Below are positions 1-11,450 of a stretch of 64,000 nucleotides of DNA, in pieces; within the stretch, counting starts at the first letter, position 1; every line of letters starts with the position of its first letter. The DNA lies in assembly GCF_030272615.1 (NCBI RefSeq), contig NC_081411.1, positions 184,005,072 to 184,069,071 of the forward strand. The letters are read 5' to 3'. Source of the DNA: Cryptomeria japonica (lineage: Eukaryota; Streptophyta; Pinopsida; Cupressales; Cupressaceae). The translations under genes and the position numbers were made by a program. The notes beneath the pieces were generated by a model. The model was given only the letters and a program-made list of their open reading frames with translations, was not told where the DNA came from and searched no databases.

Positions 1-1296
1 GAAGTGACCAACACAACTAAAACTGCTTAACTTAGATTGCGTAAAAGTGACATTTATAAATTGAATTTTAAAATGATGTAAATCAGTGAAATGTAAAAAT
101 ATTAATGAAATTTATGTTTGTCATTTAAAAAAAATTATTATTATTATTTTTTTTATATATTCAAAGACAAATTTTTAATTGTTGAAAAATGGTGAAAATC
201 AGGAGTTTTGGTCAGTGTCACAAAAACAAATGAAAAAAAAACTTAATTTTTCCTAATTTTAATTTTCCAAATAGATGACACATATATGCAGTGCTAAAAA
301 ATAAAATAAAATTTTTATGTATATTTTTCTTCTAATAAAATTTTGAAGTCCAACATAGCTGAATTTTGTATTTTCGTTTAGTTTCACCTTTTGTCTATTA
401 AATTTATCATTATAAAAAAAAAAACTATACCCTTTTGGAGAAGATTCTCTTATCTAGTGAAAAATATATTTTAAAATTTTTTTTAATATCATTTAATTTT
501 TTTTCTTAATTTCAAATCAACCTCTATTCCAACTTAAAAAATCTACTTGGAATATTTAAAAAATAAAATATATTAAAATTAATAAAAGTAAAAAAACAAT
601 TATATGTCCAGATTCCTAACTTCAAGCTCCACAAAAAGGGTATTTTTTTATTTTTGTGAAAAAATATTTTTCCTGAATAATTTAATACAATAGAAGTTAA
701 ATGTTTTTGAAATGTAGAAGAAATAGTGATTTGGTTGCCACATCATATGACACATAGACAACTTTGTTTGAACTAAGTTCAATTGAACTTATTGCTTTGA
801 AAATAGGTTTTGTCGAACTAATTTTGGTTGAATTTATTGTGTCATTTAGGTACCATGCGACCACCACATAGTTTTGGTTGAACCTAGTTTGGCCAAACTT
901 ATTCAGTTGGCCTCAAGTGTGACACAACATTGTGCTTTAGCCCATAATTGATCTTTTATTGATATATTATTATTTTAAAACTAAATCTTGAATATATCAC
1001 CTAATGATAAAAGAACTATTTGTGGATACTTATTTTTATTAAAAAAAGTGGAATATGCTTGTGTTGTGACATATCCGTAGAGAAACACCAAAAGCACGTG
1101 ATTGATGCAAAACCAACGAAAAAAACCCTTGCCAAAACACAACAAAAACCCAACAAGGCAAATAAAGAGCTAGCAACTAAACTTAAAGACTAACAAAATA
1201 GAGAAGAACCTAAACAACTACCAAACATAGAACAACCACCCAAGACAAGCACAAAGACATGGTATACTACATGGGGGTGCCCTTTTGTTGCCAATC
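1..1296. other. AT-rich gene-free stretch
   Basis: No coding signal is visible in either strand. The DNA is AT-rich with many homopolymer A and T runs. Around 755-905 there are several imperfect, partly self-complementary copies of a short motif resembling GTTGAACTTATT, which may be an old repeat. The stretch 1080-1290 has C/A-rich wording next to the decayed frame on its right and may be its non-coding tail. Confidence 0.55.
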
Positions 1297-2383
1297 CTAG
1301 CACAAACTAAGCACTTTATTAGAAAAGGACACTTTTTTGCTTGACCAAATCCCAGAGCTAAACGAGACCAATGCGGAATCAGAGATGGCTTTAAACAAAG
1401 ATGCTATGGGGCAAGAACCCATAGCCAAGGACTCCATGAATTTTCTTTTCTTTGCCCTTTTACTTTCCATATTGTCTTGGATAGCCTTTATGGAGGAATT
1501 GTGCTTACTAGACACATTCATGCAAGCAAGGTTAACCTCCTCAATTTTCTTTTTGAGGGCCTCTTAGGATTTCTTGACCTCTTTCAGCTTGAGCTTGGTC
1601 CCTGCAATCTTTATCTTGGAGTCCATATCATGAATCTTTATGCCTGCCTTGTCCCACTGCCCCATGAAGCCAACAAGGTCATTGGTAGTTTTCCAAACTT
1701 TTTCCTCATCCAAATCATCCATCCAAGTCTTATCTTTGGCTTATGTCTTAGTTGTCAGCTCTAGCTAGTTGATCTTTTTGATGGCCACATTCATCTATGC
1801 AAAGAGCCATTTTAACAGGTTATCCTATTTTCACATGTCCTCATGCAAGTCCTTCATAATTTTAGTAAGAAAGTTCTATGATAGAGCTTGAGGTTTTGAT
1901 ATTAGTAGAGGTGGGAGGGTTTATGAGGGAAGGGCTATTGTTAGCACCAGTTTTAGCAAGGGACCAATCTGACCTTATGGTATACAAAGAGTTAAAATCA
2001 TCCAAGGAGAGAGAATCAAAGCCAAAATCATCAACAATCTCCACATTCTATTGCATCTCAGGAAAGGTATCCACATCTCTCTCCTTTTTAGTGGTAGAAA
2101 TGGCCTTAAATTTGGCCATTCTCATAGGGTTTCTCCTTATGGGCATTTTAGAACTTGAATGAGACACTTCTCCAAAATTAGGAGTAAGAATAAGATCTAC
2201 ATACAAACTAGGATCATAAGTGAACCCAATCTCAATAGAAGGGACCCCACTAGAGGGGGATAAAGCTAGGTTGAAATCATACAATCTATGAATGTGGTCC
2301 TGATGGAGATGGGGTTTACCCTTAACAATGGCTTTAGAGACAAACAGAGACAAAGAGGACATAATCCAGAAGGGAAAATTCAT
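1297..2383 (-). pseudogene. decayed long frame with lysine-rich coiled-coil C-terminus, unrecognised
   Basis: I do not recognise the product. On the minus strand an open segment from 2383 runs into a second one (2044-1862) in the same frame, separated by a TAG after a Met-Gln pair. After a frame change the same decayed protein continues to 1297, with a Lys/Glu-rich, coiled-coil-like C-terminal part (for example the stretch ALKKKIEEVNLACMN near 1530-1570). Most breaks are TAG, TGA or TAA where CAG, CGA or CAA would restore a plausible residue, which points to one ancestral frame rather than noise. Such coiled-coil frames without enzymatic motifs are common as accessory or ORF1-like proteins of plant retroelements, but no reverse transcriptase lies beside it, so the origin is open. 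Confidence 0.4.
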
Positions 2384-3016
2384 GAGGAAAATCTATAGAT
2401 GGAACCTCCTTTTCCTACTATCTAGGATGAAGTAATTTTGTAGACATTTTTTCTTTGACTAAATCTAAATAAATTTAAAAATATAAACTGTTTCAAATTA
2501 GTGTGATTTTAGTTCTCTTACTAATTATCCATAACCCACCACTTCAAATTGAAATATTAATGAAAGATAATGTTAAAATTTTTTTTAAAGGGCTAATTTA
2601 ATTCTTGTTCTCCATGAAAATCATATGTAGTATAATTTGGAGTTTCATATAATATTGAGGAATGAAAACTACTTACATCCTTGGTTTCTTAAAAGCTCTA
2701 GCATATTTTCTTAAGGGGGATTCTTTCATCTTATATTAGAAACTCCATATACTTTCTGTCTAGTGAAAAACATTTTTGGTAGTGTTAAACACATGTTCTT
2801 AGAGGTTAATTGTGTTGATTTTATTTTGCATAAGCTATTTTACCTAAAAAATTTAAGAAAAACCTCCTAGGTCCTATCAAGCTTAAAGTGAATAGAATTC
2901 ACCCTCTCTTGTTAATTGATCCTTAAGCACCTATATTTATATCATAATCTTTCATAGGTGTCGATATTAATATATATTATTTATCCTTGTGAACTATTCA
3001 ATTGAGAACCAATAGG
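2384..3016. other. no gene seen
   Basis: AT-rich sequence without a coding signal. A pyrimidine-rich phrase near 2895-2920 (GAATTCACCCTCTCTTG) resembles the end of some copia LTRs, but no matching start or second copy was found, so it is not called as an LTR. Confidence 0.5.
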
Positions 3017-3120
3017 TATATTGACAAAAGGAAAGAGTTTTCATTAAGCTAGAAAACCTAGATAAAGATATATTGACAAAAGGAAAGAGTTTTCATTAAG
3101 CTAGAAAACCTAGATAAAGA
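3017..3120. repeat. 52-bp perfect tandem duplication
   Basis: Two adjacent copies of a 52-bp unit beginning TATATTGACAAAAGG occupy 3017-3068 and 3069-3120. I see no mismatch between them, so the duplication is young relative to the surrounding decay. Confidence 0.95.
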
Positions 3121-3640
3121 TATAATTATTGAGTATAAAAAAAAAATGTAAAGCATAATCACATATAAAATTAATATGTTGAAATAATAAGAAATATTAG
3201 ATCTGAAAAATTCTTGATGAGGGAGAAACCCTATGGGAAAAGTAGGGCATATAAGAGTAGATAGGTTAGCAAAAAATAAAAAGAAATAACCAGTTCCTTT
3301 AATAAAATCACTTTAATTAATTAGAAAGTAAATTAACCTAATTTAGAGTAGTGGTCTATCATGTCAAAAATCTTTGAAATCTAAAAACAATGTAAACAAA
3401 TAGATTTATCTAATTATGGTTGCTTATATATTGATGTCTATTGTTTTAATCATGCATTTTGAACCATTAATCTATTGATAAGATTTTTTGAGTGTTGCAA
3501 GAAGAATGGTGAAATCCAATTTGAATTCTCATGTTTTGATAGATTTATCCCACATGTTATGCATTTGTCTTGCCATATAGATTTGGGTTGTGATGTGTGA
3601 ATTTGAATTGGTTTATTGTGAAATTCTATGCCTATTGCAC
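3060..3640 (+). repeat. dispersed repeat, copy A
   Basis: This segment is a diverged relative of 44800-45360 and, over a shorter part, of 36470-36780. Shared landmarks in order are TAAAGATATA, TGAGGGAGAA followed by a TATGG(G)AAAA phrase, AGTAGATAGGTT, CTAACCTAATTTAGA-like wording and a GATGTGT...GGTTTATTGT tail. No terminal repeats or coding capacity were found, so the element class is unknown. Confidence 0.6.
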
Positions 3641-4619
3641 ATTAATTATTAATTTATTATGATATGGTGTAAGGATAAAAACTTGTAGAAATTTTCTAAC
3701 CACAATAGTGCTACATTTGTAGCTTGACCCTCTTAACTAAACTAGTTTTATGATCATGGAAAATATTGAACACAAAACTCTCCAATCTTGCAAATGTCTT
3801 AGAGTGATTCGATGTAGAATTAGGTTATTTTCAATACTTCAAAGTAAAATGTCTATAAAATGTTTCTATTCTCAATTTATAGAATTTTCAAATATGAATT
3901 TCTTGTAATTTAATGCACAACGAATACATTTTAAATTGCATGTCATGACAATTACTCACATGAAACATTTACCAAGTGGGCTCATAAGAGTAAAAAATAA
4001 GTACAAATTAGAAATTTTAGAACCTAATGTTTTGAATTTTAGGGATCAATTTTTCATGGGACAAGATTAGGGAATTCATAGTGTTGTTAGAAGCTCTTTC
4101 ATGTCCAATATGCCATGAGATTGACATGGGACATGAAAGTACTACTATCAAAGTTGTAGGTAAATGTATGAGCATAAATGCAATATAATAGATATAGAAT
4201 AAGTGTATAGAAATAAGGATGGGTAAATATGATATGATGTGGAATGTGTGAAAATATGTGTAAGTGAATAAGAGTGATATATAAGAAAACAAGCCCAACT
4301 TTACAAAAATATTATATTGTTTATTGATATGAAATTTAGATTAAACTATAACCCATCTCATAAATAGACTTAAAATTGGCTGTTGGACCATTGTGTTAAA
4401 TGGTAGGAGGTTCCACATTTATCAGCTCGCTAAATTATCTGAATTTAAAAAATAAAATTAAAAATAAATAAAAATTTGATTTTTTATATTACACTGTTAC
4501 TTACATAAAATATATTATATAATAAAATTTAACAAATTTTAAAATTTAATATCCTAAACTAATCTTATATTTGATTTTACCTAAAAGAAAACTTAAATTT
4601 CAAACTAAATAAAAGTAAT
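3641..4619. other. no gene; small hairpin
   Basis: AT-rich, no convincing gene. An 11-bp perfect inverted repeat CTTTCATGTCC / GGACATGAAAG lies at 4096-4106 and 4129-4139 with a 22-nt loop. The stem is too short to support a microRNA call. Confidence 0.5.
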
Positions 4620-5012
4620 TGAAGTCTTGAGGTGTAAAATTATGCCATGCTTGCCAAAGATGCTCTCTTGGGTTATTCTTGGGGCGTGCTTGTTCATATG
4701 CTGCTGTGGTAATTTCACTTTTTATTACCTGGCTGCAAAGTTTTCCGTGAAGAAGGCCAGTTTTAACCATCTGAATGGTCTGCTTTCTTTTCTTACTGAC
4801 CGTGTGGCGGAGTACGTGTGGATTGCAGTAGTGTGAAACTAGAAAGATGGGGGATTTTGAACAGGATGCGCTGGTTCAGAGTAAATAAGATAAAGAACAA
4901 CCGCTGATTAATAAGGTTTGAAAAAGTTGCTTCTACGAAATTATGATAGTTTCTGTCAAAATCCCCACGTAACACTAGTGCCTTGAGGTGAAACGTGGAT
5001 TGCAGTAGTGTA
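4620..5012. other. GC-richer patch, possible gene fragment
   Basis: This 390-bp island is clearly richer in G+C than its surroundings. It contains a 69-codon frame on the plus strand (4627-4836) with a hydrophobic, cysteine-rich start (MLSWVILGACLFICCCGNF) that could be a membrane segment. The phrase GGATTGCAGTAGTGT occurs twice, at about 4819-4833 and 4995-5009, as if a piece had been duplicated. I do not recognise a family; it may be a relic of a gene fragment carried by a transposon. Confidence 0.3.
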
Positions 5013-6190
5013 GATTCTCATTTCTACATGCTATATTGATCGTATTAATATGAATTCTTCCATTTTATTAAAAGTTAATGTACAATACATTTATATAAGC
5101 ATTGCACATGCAAATCAGATACTTGCATGCCTCGATGCGGTGTTATTTCAATGTTTTAGATGTATTATCAAACAGTATAATGACATCTTAAGTACATTTA
5201 TATGAAAGGTGTCAAAAAAATTTGATATTTTTATGCATTTAATATATTTATATTAATATTATTATTTAAATAAATATAATAAAGATGATTAAATTTATAT
5301 AATATTACGTAATCTAATAATTAAATGTTCAAAACTAATTGTATTGTTTATTCATACTAAATTTATTAAATTTCTCATTCACATAAATGAATAGAATTTA
5401 TTTATGTGGATTTAATCTTATTACTAAGAAAAAATGAGTCTAATTTCTCACCAAATTAAATATATGCAAACCTTTCATTAAAATTAATATATAATTACAA
5501 AATAAAAATATTAAATTTTATTTATAAGTTATATTTTAGATTTTACTTTTTTAACCTAACAAATAATTTAAAAAATAATATGTTGGAAGTATCAAAATAC
5601 TATTCATAAGTTTGATTCTACTTTTTTTTTTTTTTTTCCTTGTTGGCTATAGTGTTATTTTATTTAACATTTTTCTATTAACACGTTCACACCATTACAC
5701 TCCACCCTATACTGCCATCGTAGTTATGCTTCTTTGCATTATTATTTTTGGTTGGATTTTATATGGTTTTATATTTGCAAATGTGGAAAATAAATCTTTT
5801 TAAAGTTAATTTAAGCTAATCTCACTAAATCTATAAAATAGATATAAATTAATTTGAATTCATTAATGATAGGTAGGTAATAGACATTGAGATAATTACA
5901 TTTATTATATCTAGAAATAAATGAGGTGCATAACAATATTTAGCCTCTTTAATGAATAATGTGGATTCTTGATGAAGTATTTGATTATTTTGTCTTTGAA
6001 CTTTAGAAATGCAATCTCTCTTCACTAAAATGTTTCAAGTTCTATGTTAATCTTCAATTTAATAAATGTCAAATGTAGATTGTGAGTCAAATTTATTGTC
6101 ATAAACTCTTTATATACATATGGGCTTCACCATACTAAATGATTTATTTGCTTTTTTATATTCTCTTTGTGTGAAACTTATTTTGCTCTT
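5013..6190. other. AT-rich gene-free stretch
   Basis: Very AT-rich DNA with no coding signal. A run of about 17 T residues lies near 5622-5638. Nothing else is seen up to the LTR that starts at 6191. Confidence 0.55.
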
Positions 6191-7376
6191 TGTTGGAAAC
6201 TTGTATTGTGTTGTTGTTGATGTCAAAATTGTTGATGTTGTCCTTGATGCTGTTTAGTTGTACAAATTTGTAGATGGTTTGGAAATGAGTGTTCAGATGT
6301 TGTTTTGTGATTTGTCGGTGATATTGAATATGTATGACGTGTTTCGAAAAGGATGGTGTAGTGGAAGTTTCAATATGTAGGTAATAGTATTTATATGTAG
6401 GAAAAAGTATATATATGCATTCCTCCAGTTCTTGATGTTCATCACCTATGGTTTTGGATATAATATCTACATTCTATGGATGTTGCACTATCATTATTTT
6501 AGGTTCTCAATTGCTCAGATGATGTAGCTGGCTATGGTGGCTTGTTGATAGTGAGGTTGTCTATTGGGACTAGCCTAGAGAATGGTCTTCTTTTCTCCTC
6601 TATCTTGATTCAAGTTTCAACTTGGTGGACATGTTTATATGGTTTTTCTAGTGTTTTGGTTCATTATTTAAATTTTGGTTTGATCAACAAGTAAAGTTAT
6701 TGTGTCCTATGTTCAATGATATCAGCTATGTTGGTCTTTGGCTAATTCAAGTTGTGTATCTTATTTGGATCACAAATTTTTGGTCTAGATATGGTTTGGA
6801 GGTTGTGTTAGGATATTGATATGGCTCTCAAAATGGCATGTGTAGATCCACATTGGGTTTTTTGTATTAGCTGACGCATTTGGGTCAACTGGTTAATGTG
6901 TTTCATTGTTGTTCTATACATTATAGTTGACACTAAATTTGGTGGATGTTGTAGCGTATGTGGTTATTTGGAATTAACTTTGGAAGATGTGATGTTTTTG
7001 GGTTCCCTTTATTAGCTAGAGTGGAGTGCATTATGTAGTTTTTATCTTGGTGGTTGACTATTATAATTAATATTTATTTTGTCTATGGCCAACCTATTTG
7101 AGGGTTTCATTATATAACCTTGTATAAATAGATGTGCAAATGTATGGGTTTAAGTATCAAATGTGTGTGGATTGATGTGAATTGGATGTGAATGATATGC
7201 AACTAGTAGAAGTGCACATTTTAGTTTGTGATGATGATTATCATATCTTTAATGCAATAGTATGTTCAGATAGTGAATGAAGTTGATGTTGGTTTTTGTG
7301 ATATTGTTTTCTTGACATAGTGGTTCAAAGACAATTTCATGATTATGGGATCTTGTTCATTACAATTCATTATTCT
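6191..7376 (+). mobile_element. copia-type LTR, left part (interrupted)
   Basis: The segment starts TGTTGGAAACTTGTATTG, followed by wording (TTGTTGTTGATGTCAAA) typical of plant Ty1/copia LTR starts. Its continuation is 21115-21501, which ends GTTTCCAACA, the inverted complement of the start. Removing the element inserted at 7377-21109 gives an LTR of about 1.57 kb. The flanks CTCTT (6186-6190) and CTATG (21502-21506) agree at only three of five bases, and there is no primer-binding site to the right, so this is either an old solo LTR or one end of a rearranged element. No second copy lies in the window. Confidence 0.6.
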
Positions 7377-8805
7377 TATAACTAGGAATTTAGAAATCAT
7401 CAAAGCAAGTAGCAAATTGGACTAGCTCAATCACGAAAACTAAAATGCAGTGATAACAATCCTAAAAACATTCAATCAAAACATGAAAACAAGACATTCA
7501 AGACGAAATTTAAGAAAACCAAATGCAGGTGTCTCCTTCATGTGGCTCCATTGTCCTTCTTTCTCCTTCAAATAGCTTTTGTTTTGTCGATCTCACCTTC
7601 AAGTGCATAAACATGAGATGAAAGCAAAATTGACAAGACAAGACGATAGCATAAGGGTACTAGAAGCATGATTGACTCAACCAGGGGCCTTGATTGAAGA
7701 AATTCATCCAATTTATAGAAAAATTGGAGAAAAGATCAGATTAGCATGAATGTGATTTGAATGGAAATTCAAATCAAGAATGACAATTATGACAAATTAT
7801 GACAAATTTGCACTTTCTATGCAAGATTGATTGATTGTCAATTATGACAAATTACTATGTCAAAATTGATTGATTGTCAATTATGACAAATTATGAGAAC
7901 TTGAAATGTCATTCCCATGAAATTAGGAGAAATAGGAGAAATTAAATGAATTAGAAATTAGGAAATTAGAAAAAATGAGGAAATTAGGAATTAGGAAAAT
8001 TAGAAAATGAGGAAATTAGGAATTAAGTGAATTAATTAACAATTTTTCATTTATTAATTAATTCACAAAGAGGGAGAAATTAGTTAGCCAATTAAATAAA
8101 CATTTAATTGTGACAAGAAGACTTAGGATAAATAAATAAATTATTTAACCTAGAGGGAGAAATGACAAACAAGGTTAAATGAATAAATCATGAAACCCTA
8201 GAAGATGAATTAGAAATGCAAGGATGACAATTAGGTCCTGATTGAAGGATCGATTTGATCATGATTTTGACTTGATAAAAGACCAATGCTGATAAATGAT
8301 TTGATTGAGAAATGCACCAATTGATGAAGAACAATGACTAATTGATCCAAATTGACATTATTGAGAAAGATGATGATTGATGACAAATCGATCGCAAAAT
8401 GACAAAATTGACAAGAGGACAAGGATCGATGAAATAGATTGCAAAATGACAAGATTGAAAATGACCACGATCGATGACAAATCGATCGCAAGATGACAAG
8501 ATTGATAAGAGGACAAAACCCTAATTAGGATTGATGATGTCCAAAATGATGACAAATGAATACGCACATTGATGCGACAAGATAAGATCGACCAAAATCA
8601 TGACTGAAGATTGTTATTGACAAGACCAAATTTGAAAGCGAGATAAATGAAGAATTCAGAAGAAGGACTCGATGCTCACAAATGATAAAAACCAAGTGCG
8701 CAACATAGGAGAAATGTTAATGTGATGCAAAAACCCTAAAATAAGGCAATGCGCAAATGTTAAAGTATGACTCCGCAAGCGTTGACCATTTTTAGATGTC
8801 TACAT
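7377..8805 (-). repeat. 3' LTR of the LARD-like element
   Basis: This LTR aligns with 19693-21109 along its whole length. It carries an extra 10-11 bp in a GACAAATTAT tandem near 7790-7800, and most other differences are transitions. Inside are two copies of ATTGATTGATTGTCAATTATG, a run of GGAAATTAG-like 9-mers (about 7921-8026) and a perfect 13-bp inverted repeat GTGAATTAATTAA at 8027-8039/8054-8066. Its 27-nt-away partner structure is also present in the other LTR. Confidence 0.85.
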
Positions 8806-8819
8806 TTTGCCCCTTTTTG
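8806..8819 (-). other. polypurine tract of the LARD-like element
   Basis: On the minus strand this reads AAAAAGGGGCAAAA and directly precedes the LTR start TGTAGA. That position and composition are those of the plus-strand primer of LTR retrotransposons, and it fixes the element's orientation. Confidence 0.75.
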
Positions 8820-9572
8820 AGACAATGCGATTTTAAGTGCTGTTTCAAAGAACAATAATGAAAATGCCCCAGATACTGATAATGACATATGCATGCCCCC
8901 TCGAGAAATTGGCCGGAGATATCCAGAAAAGAGGCCAATTGATCGATAAGAATGATAGAAGATGATAGGTTCAAACGGACTGACAATCGGAGATCGGATA
9001 CACAAAGGACAAGCAATTGATGGTGCAAAAGACCACGACCAGCATAAGATGGAGAGAGTGCACGTCCATCTATGCACTGACAAAGATCTATAAATGAGAC
9101 AAAGAGAGTGAAAATTGCTCATTTGCACTAGCCAAAGAGGAGAATTTGTTGCTCTAGAAAAGGACACTTGTAGAGAGATGGTGAACATTCCAATGGTAGA
9201 TCACCTTAGAGAACGTGTACGCATGTATAGATGATTGGATGATGTGGGAGCAGCGGTATGTGTCTCAAAAACCCATATTGTCAATTTTATGAATTTTGAT
9301 CGCTTGCGGGACATTGTGGGGCCCATAGGGAATGCAGAAACTATCTTCTATGCCTGTGTGAGCACATCCTACACTTGTGTAGGGTACATAGGTGCAAGTT
9401 GATGCAACACAGGTGTAGGATACAGCACACAGGCACAGTTGTTCATTGGGAACTCAATTTTGGTCAAAAATAGCATGCGAATGATCCAAAAAGGGGGGAT
9501 AAGGGTAGGATAGGTCAAAATAGATTAGAAACACCCTGATTTGGACATGAAACAAGGAAATGCAACCCGTAG
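8820..9572. other. 3' internal non-coding region of the LARD-like element
   Basis: No gene is recognised. Around 9360-9440 there are several CACAGGTGTAGG / ACACAGGCACAG phrases, the same wording as the minisatellite at 19424-19580 near the opposite end of the element interior. Confidence 0.5.
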
Positions 9573-11450
9573 GAGCAAACCCTAAAATTGACAAAATGTG
9601 CCCCAATTGTGATGCAGAGTCGACAGTATCCATTGATCACGCGGGAGAACCGACTAGACTGCTTCATGTTACGACATAGACTCAGGAGCATAGATAGAGA
9701 TACATTAGTAGGACTTGGGATATACTATATTACATTCATGCCCGAGATTAGGGCAAACACAGAACTACTTACTGCATTGGTAGAGCGATGGCATTCAGAG
9801 ACCTCCTCATTCCATCTGGCGACTGGAGAGGAGACTGTGACACTAGAGGATGTAGGGCATATCCTCCGCATTCTGATTCATGGGGAGATGATAGAGTATG
9901 ACCCAATGACAGGGAGAGACACGTTGTGTAGATTATTTGAGTGCGACATAGATGATCTGGATATCATAGAGAGGGAGATTGGCTGGGAGACCATGGCATC
10001 AGAGTATGATCGGCGATATGTGGTGATAGCAGTGGTGATAGCATGTCTACAAACAGGGGATAGACGAGGTCATGTATTCCTTATTGGATGGGGAAGAATA
10101 CTAGAGTGGATGGTGATAGAAGGGATGGTGTACACATGGGGACCATGTGTGCTTGCTATGCTATATTTTCAGTTGCATCAGATAGCATATCAGGGAGTGC
10201 AAACTTTGAGCTATGGAGTCACACTATTACAAGTATGGGCATTTGAGCACATAGCCATATGTCAACCAATTGCAGAGAGACAGGTAGTACCACATCGACC
10301 ATATGTGTACTGCTATGGAGGAGCACTGAGATAGGGTCCTTTTGGATATATATTATATTGGCGACATGAGCTAGACAAACTGAGAGAGTTCACATGGAGG
10401 CCATATCTTGATTGCCTGGGATGGTCAGATGATAGTGATGAGCTATCGTATTGCAGATAGGAAAGATACTTGATTGGGTTACCAGTGAATTGCTAGAGAG
10501 TGATTGAGATGTACCTACCAGAGAGAGTCAAATGACAGTTTGGAGAGAGGCAGGATGTACCTAGAGGGACTGCACACTTTGCCCGATCTCATAGAGAGAG
10601 GAGTCAGTGGGGGAGGATGATTCAGCCACACATAGCATATGCTGACTTCACATAGCTACAGTAGAGACAGTGGGATTGGAGATCAGATGTGGTGGATGTC
10701 GAGATGACAGAGGAGTATGAGCAATGGTTTGCAGGACGATGGCCAGTGCCATTGATAGATCCTGATATTCTAGTACCTAGGAGATAGGAGGACTTACCAC
10801 TCACTGGAGAGGAGGGAGATGATGAGGATAGAGATGAGGATGAGGAGGATGAGGGTGGTGATGAGGATGAGGGGGATGATGAGGATGGAGATGATGAGGA
10901 TGAAGATTATGAGCCAGACTTAGCCGATTAGGAGTCATTGCAAGATATACCCATAGAGCCGGAGACAACTAGCATAGAGGAGATGGAGATATGCAGGGCT
11001 ACCATAGCGAGTCAGCATGATCATATTACAACATTAGAGAGACAAAATTCTATCTTGAGGACAGAGCAGGATCAGTTCAGAGTGGAGATAGCTAGACTTA
11101 CAACGGCTCGAGATACAGCAATAGCTCAGGCACAATGAGAAGAACAAAGAGTCACTGAGTATATTGGGTCAATTAGGGATGCTAGTGCATGGGAGATGGC
11201 ACAGATGTTGGTAGAGACTAGAGAGGAGATATGCCATTGGAGGACATTATATGAGAGTGCAGTTCCACTAGAGCAGAGAGTAGCATCATATCGGGCATGA
11301 TCAAGGACAGAGAGCAGGCCACGCTCTCGGAGGTCATTGAGAAGCATGGGGGTGAGTGGACCTATGAGACCACCACAGCCAGGACCAAGGACAAGAGGGA
11401 CATCATCCTTGAGACATGGCAGGGATGAGGAGGACAGAGGGAGCACCTAG
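9573..11450 (+). pseudogene. plant mobile domain (PMD, MAIN/MAIL1-like) protein, decayed
   Basis: A single frame is open from 9573 to a first stop at 10332 and is then readable to 11450 through ten in-frame stops. The first ATG is at 9612. The N-terminal 240 residues match the aminotransferase-like plant mobile domain: ALVERWHSETSSFHLATGE followed by ETVTLEDVGHILRILIHG is the family's signature. It continues with a W-R-rich C-terminal part, a very acidic Asp/Glu run encoded by GAT/GAG repeats (about 10806-10915) and a predicted coiled coil (10938-11280). Host members such as MAIN and MAIL1 are nuclear proteins acting in gene silencing; transposon-borne copies are known in plants. Stops are seven TAG (10332, 10458, 10494, 10653, 10662, 10785, 10929) and three TGA (10533, 11136, 11298), with no TAA. 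The gene lies antisense to its host element near the element's 3' LTR. Confidence 0.8.

Noticed and set aside
4096-4139. microRNA precursor from the CTTTCATGTCC hairpin
   Set aside because: An 11-bp stem with no extension is too short for a plant microRNA precursor.
8231-9188. Open frames in the left LTR and just inside it, with near copies at 20536-21054
   Set aside because: Most lie in both LTRs, overlap each other in different frames and match no protein; they are by-products of GACAA-type repeats.
9360-9440. CRISPR-like array suggested by repeated ACACAGG motifs here and at 19424-19580
   Set aside because: Units are imperfect, contiguous and without unique spacers, and the context is a plant retrotransposon; it is a minisatellite.
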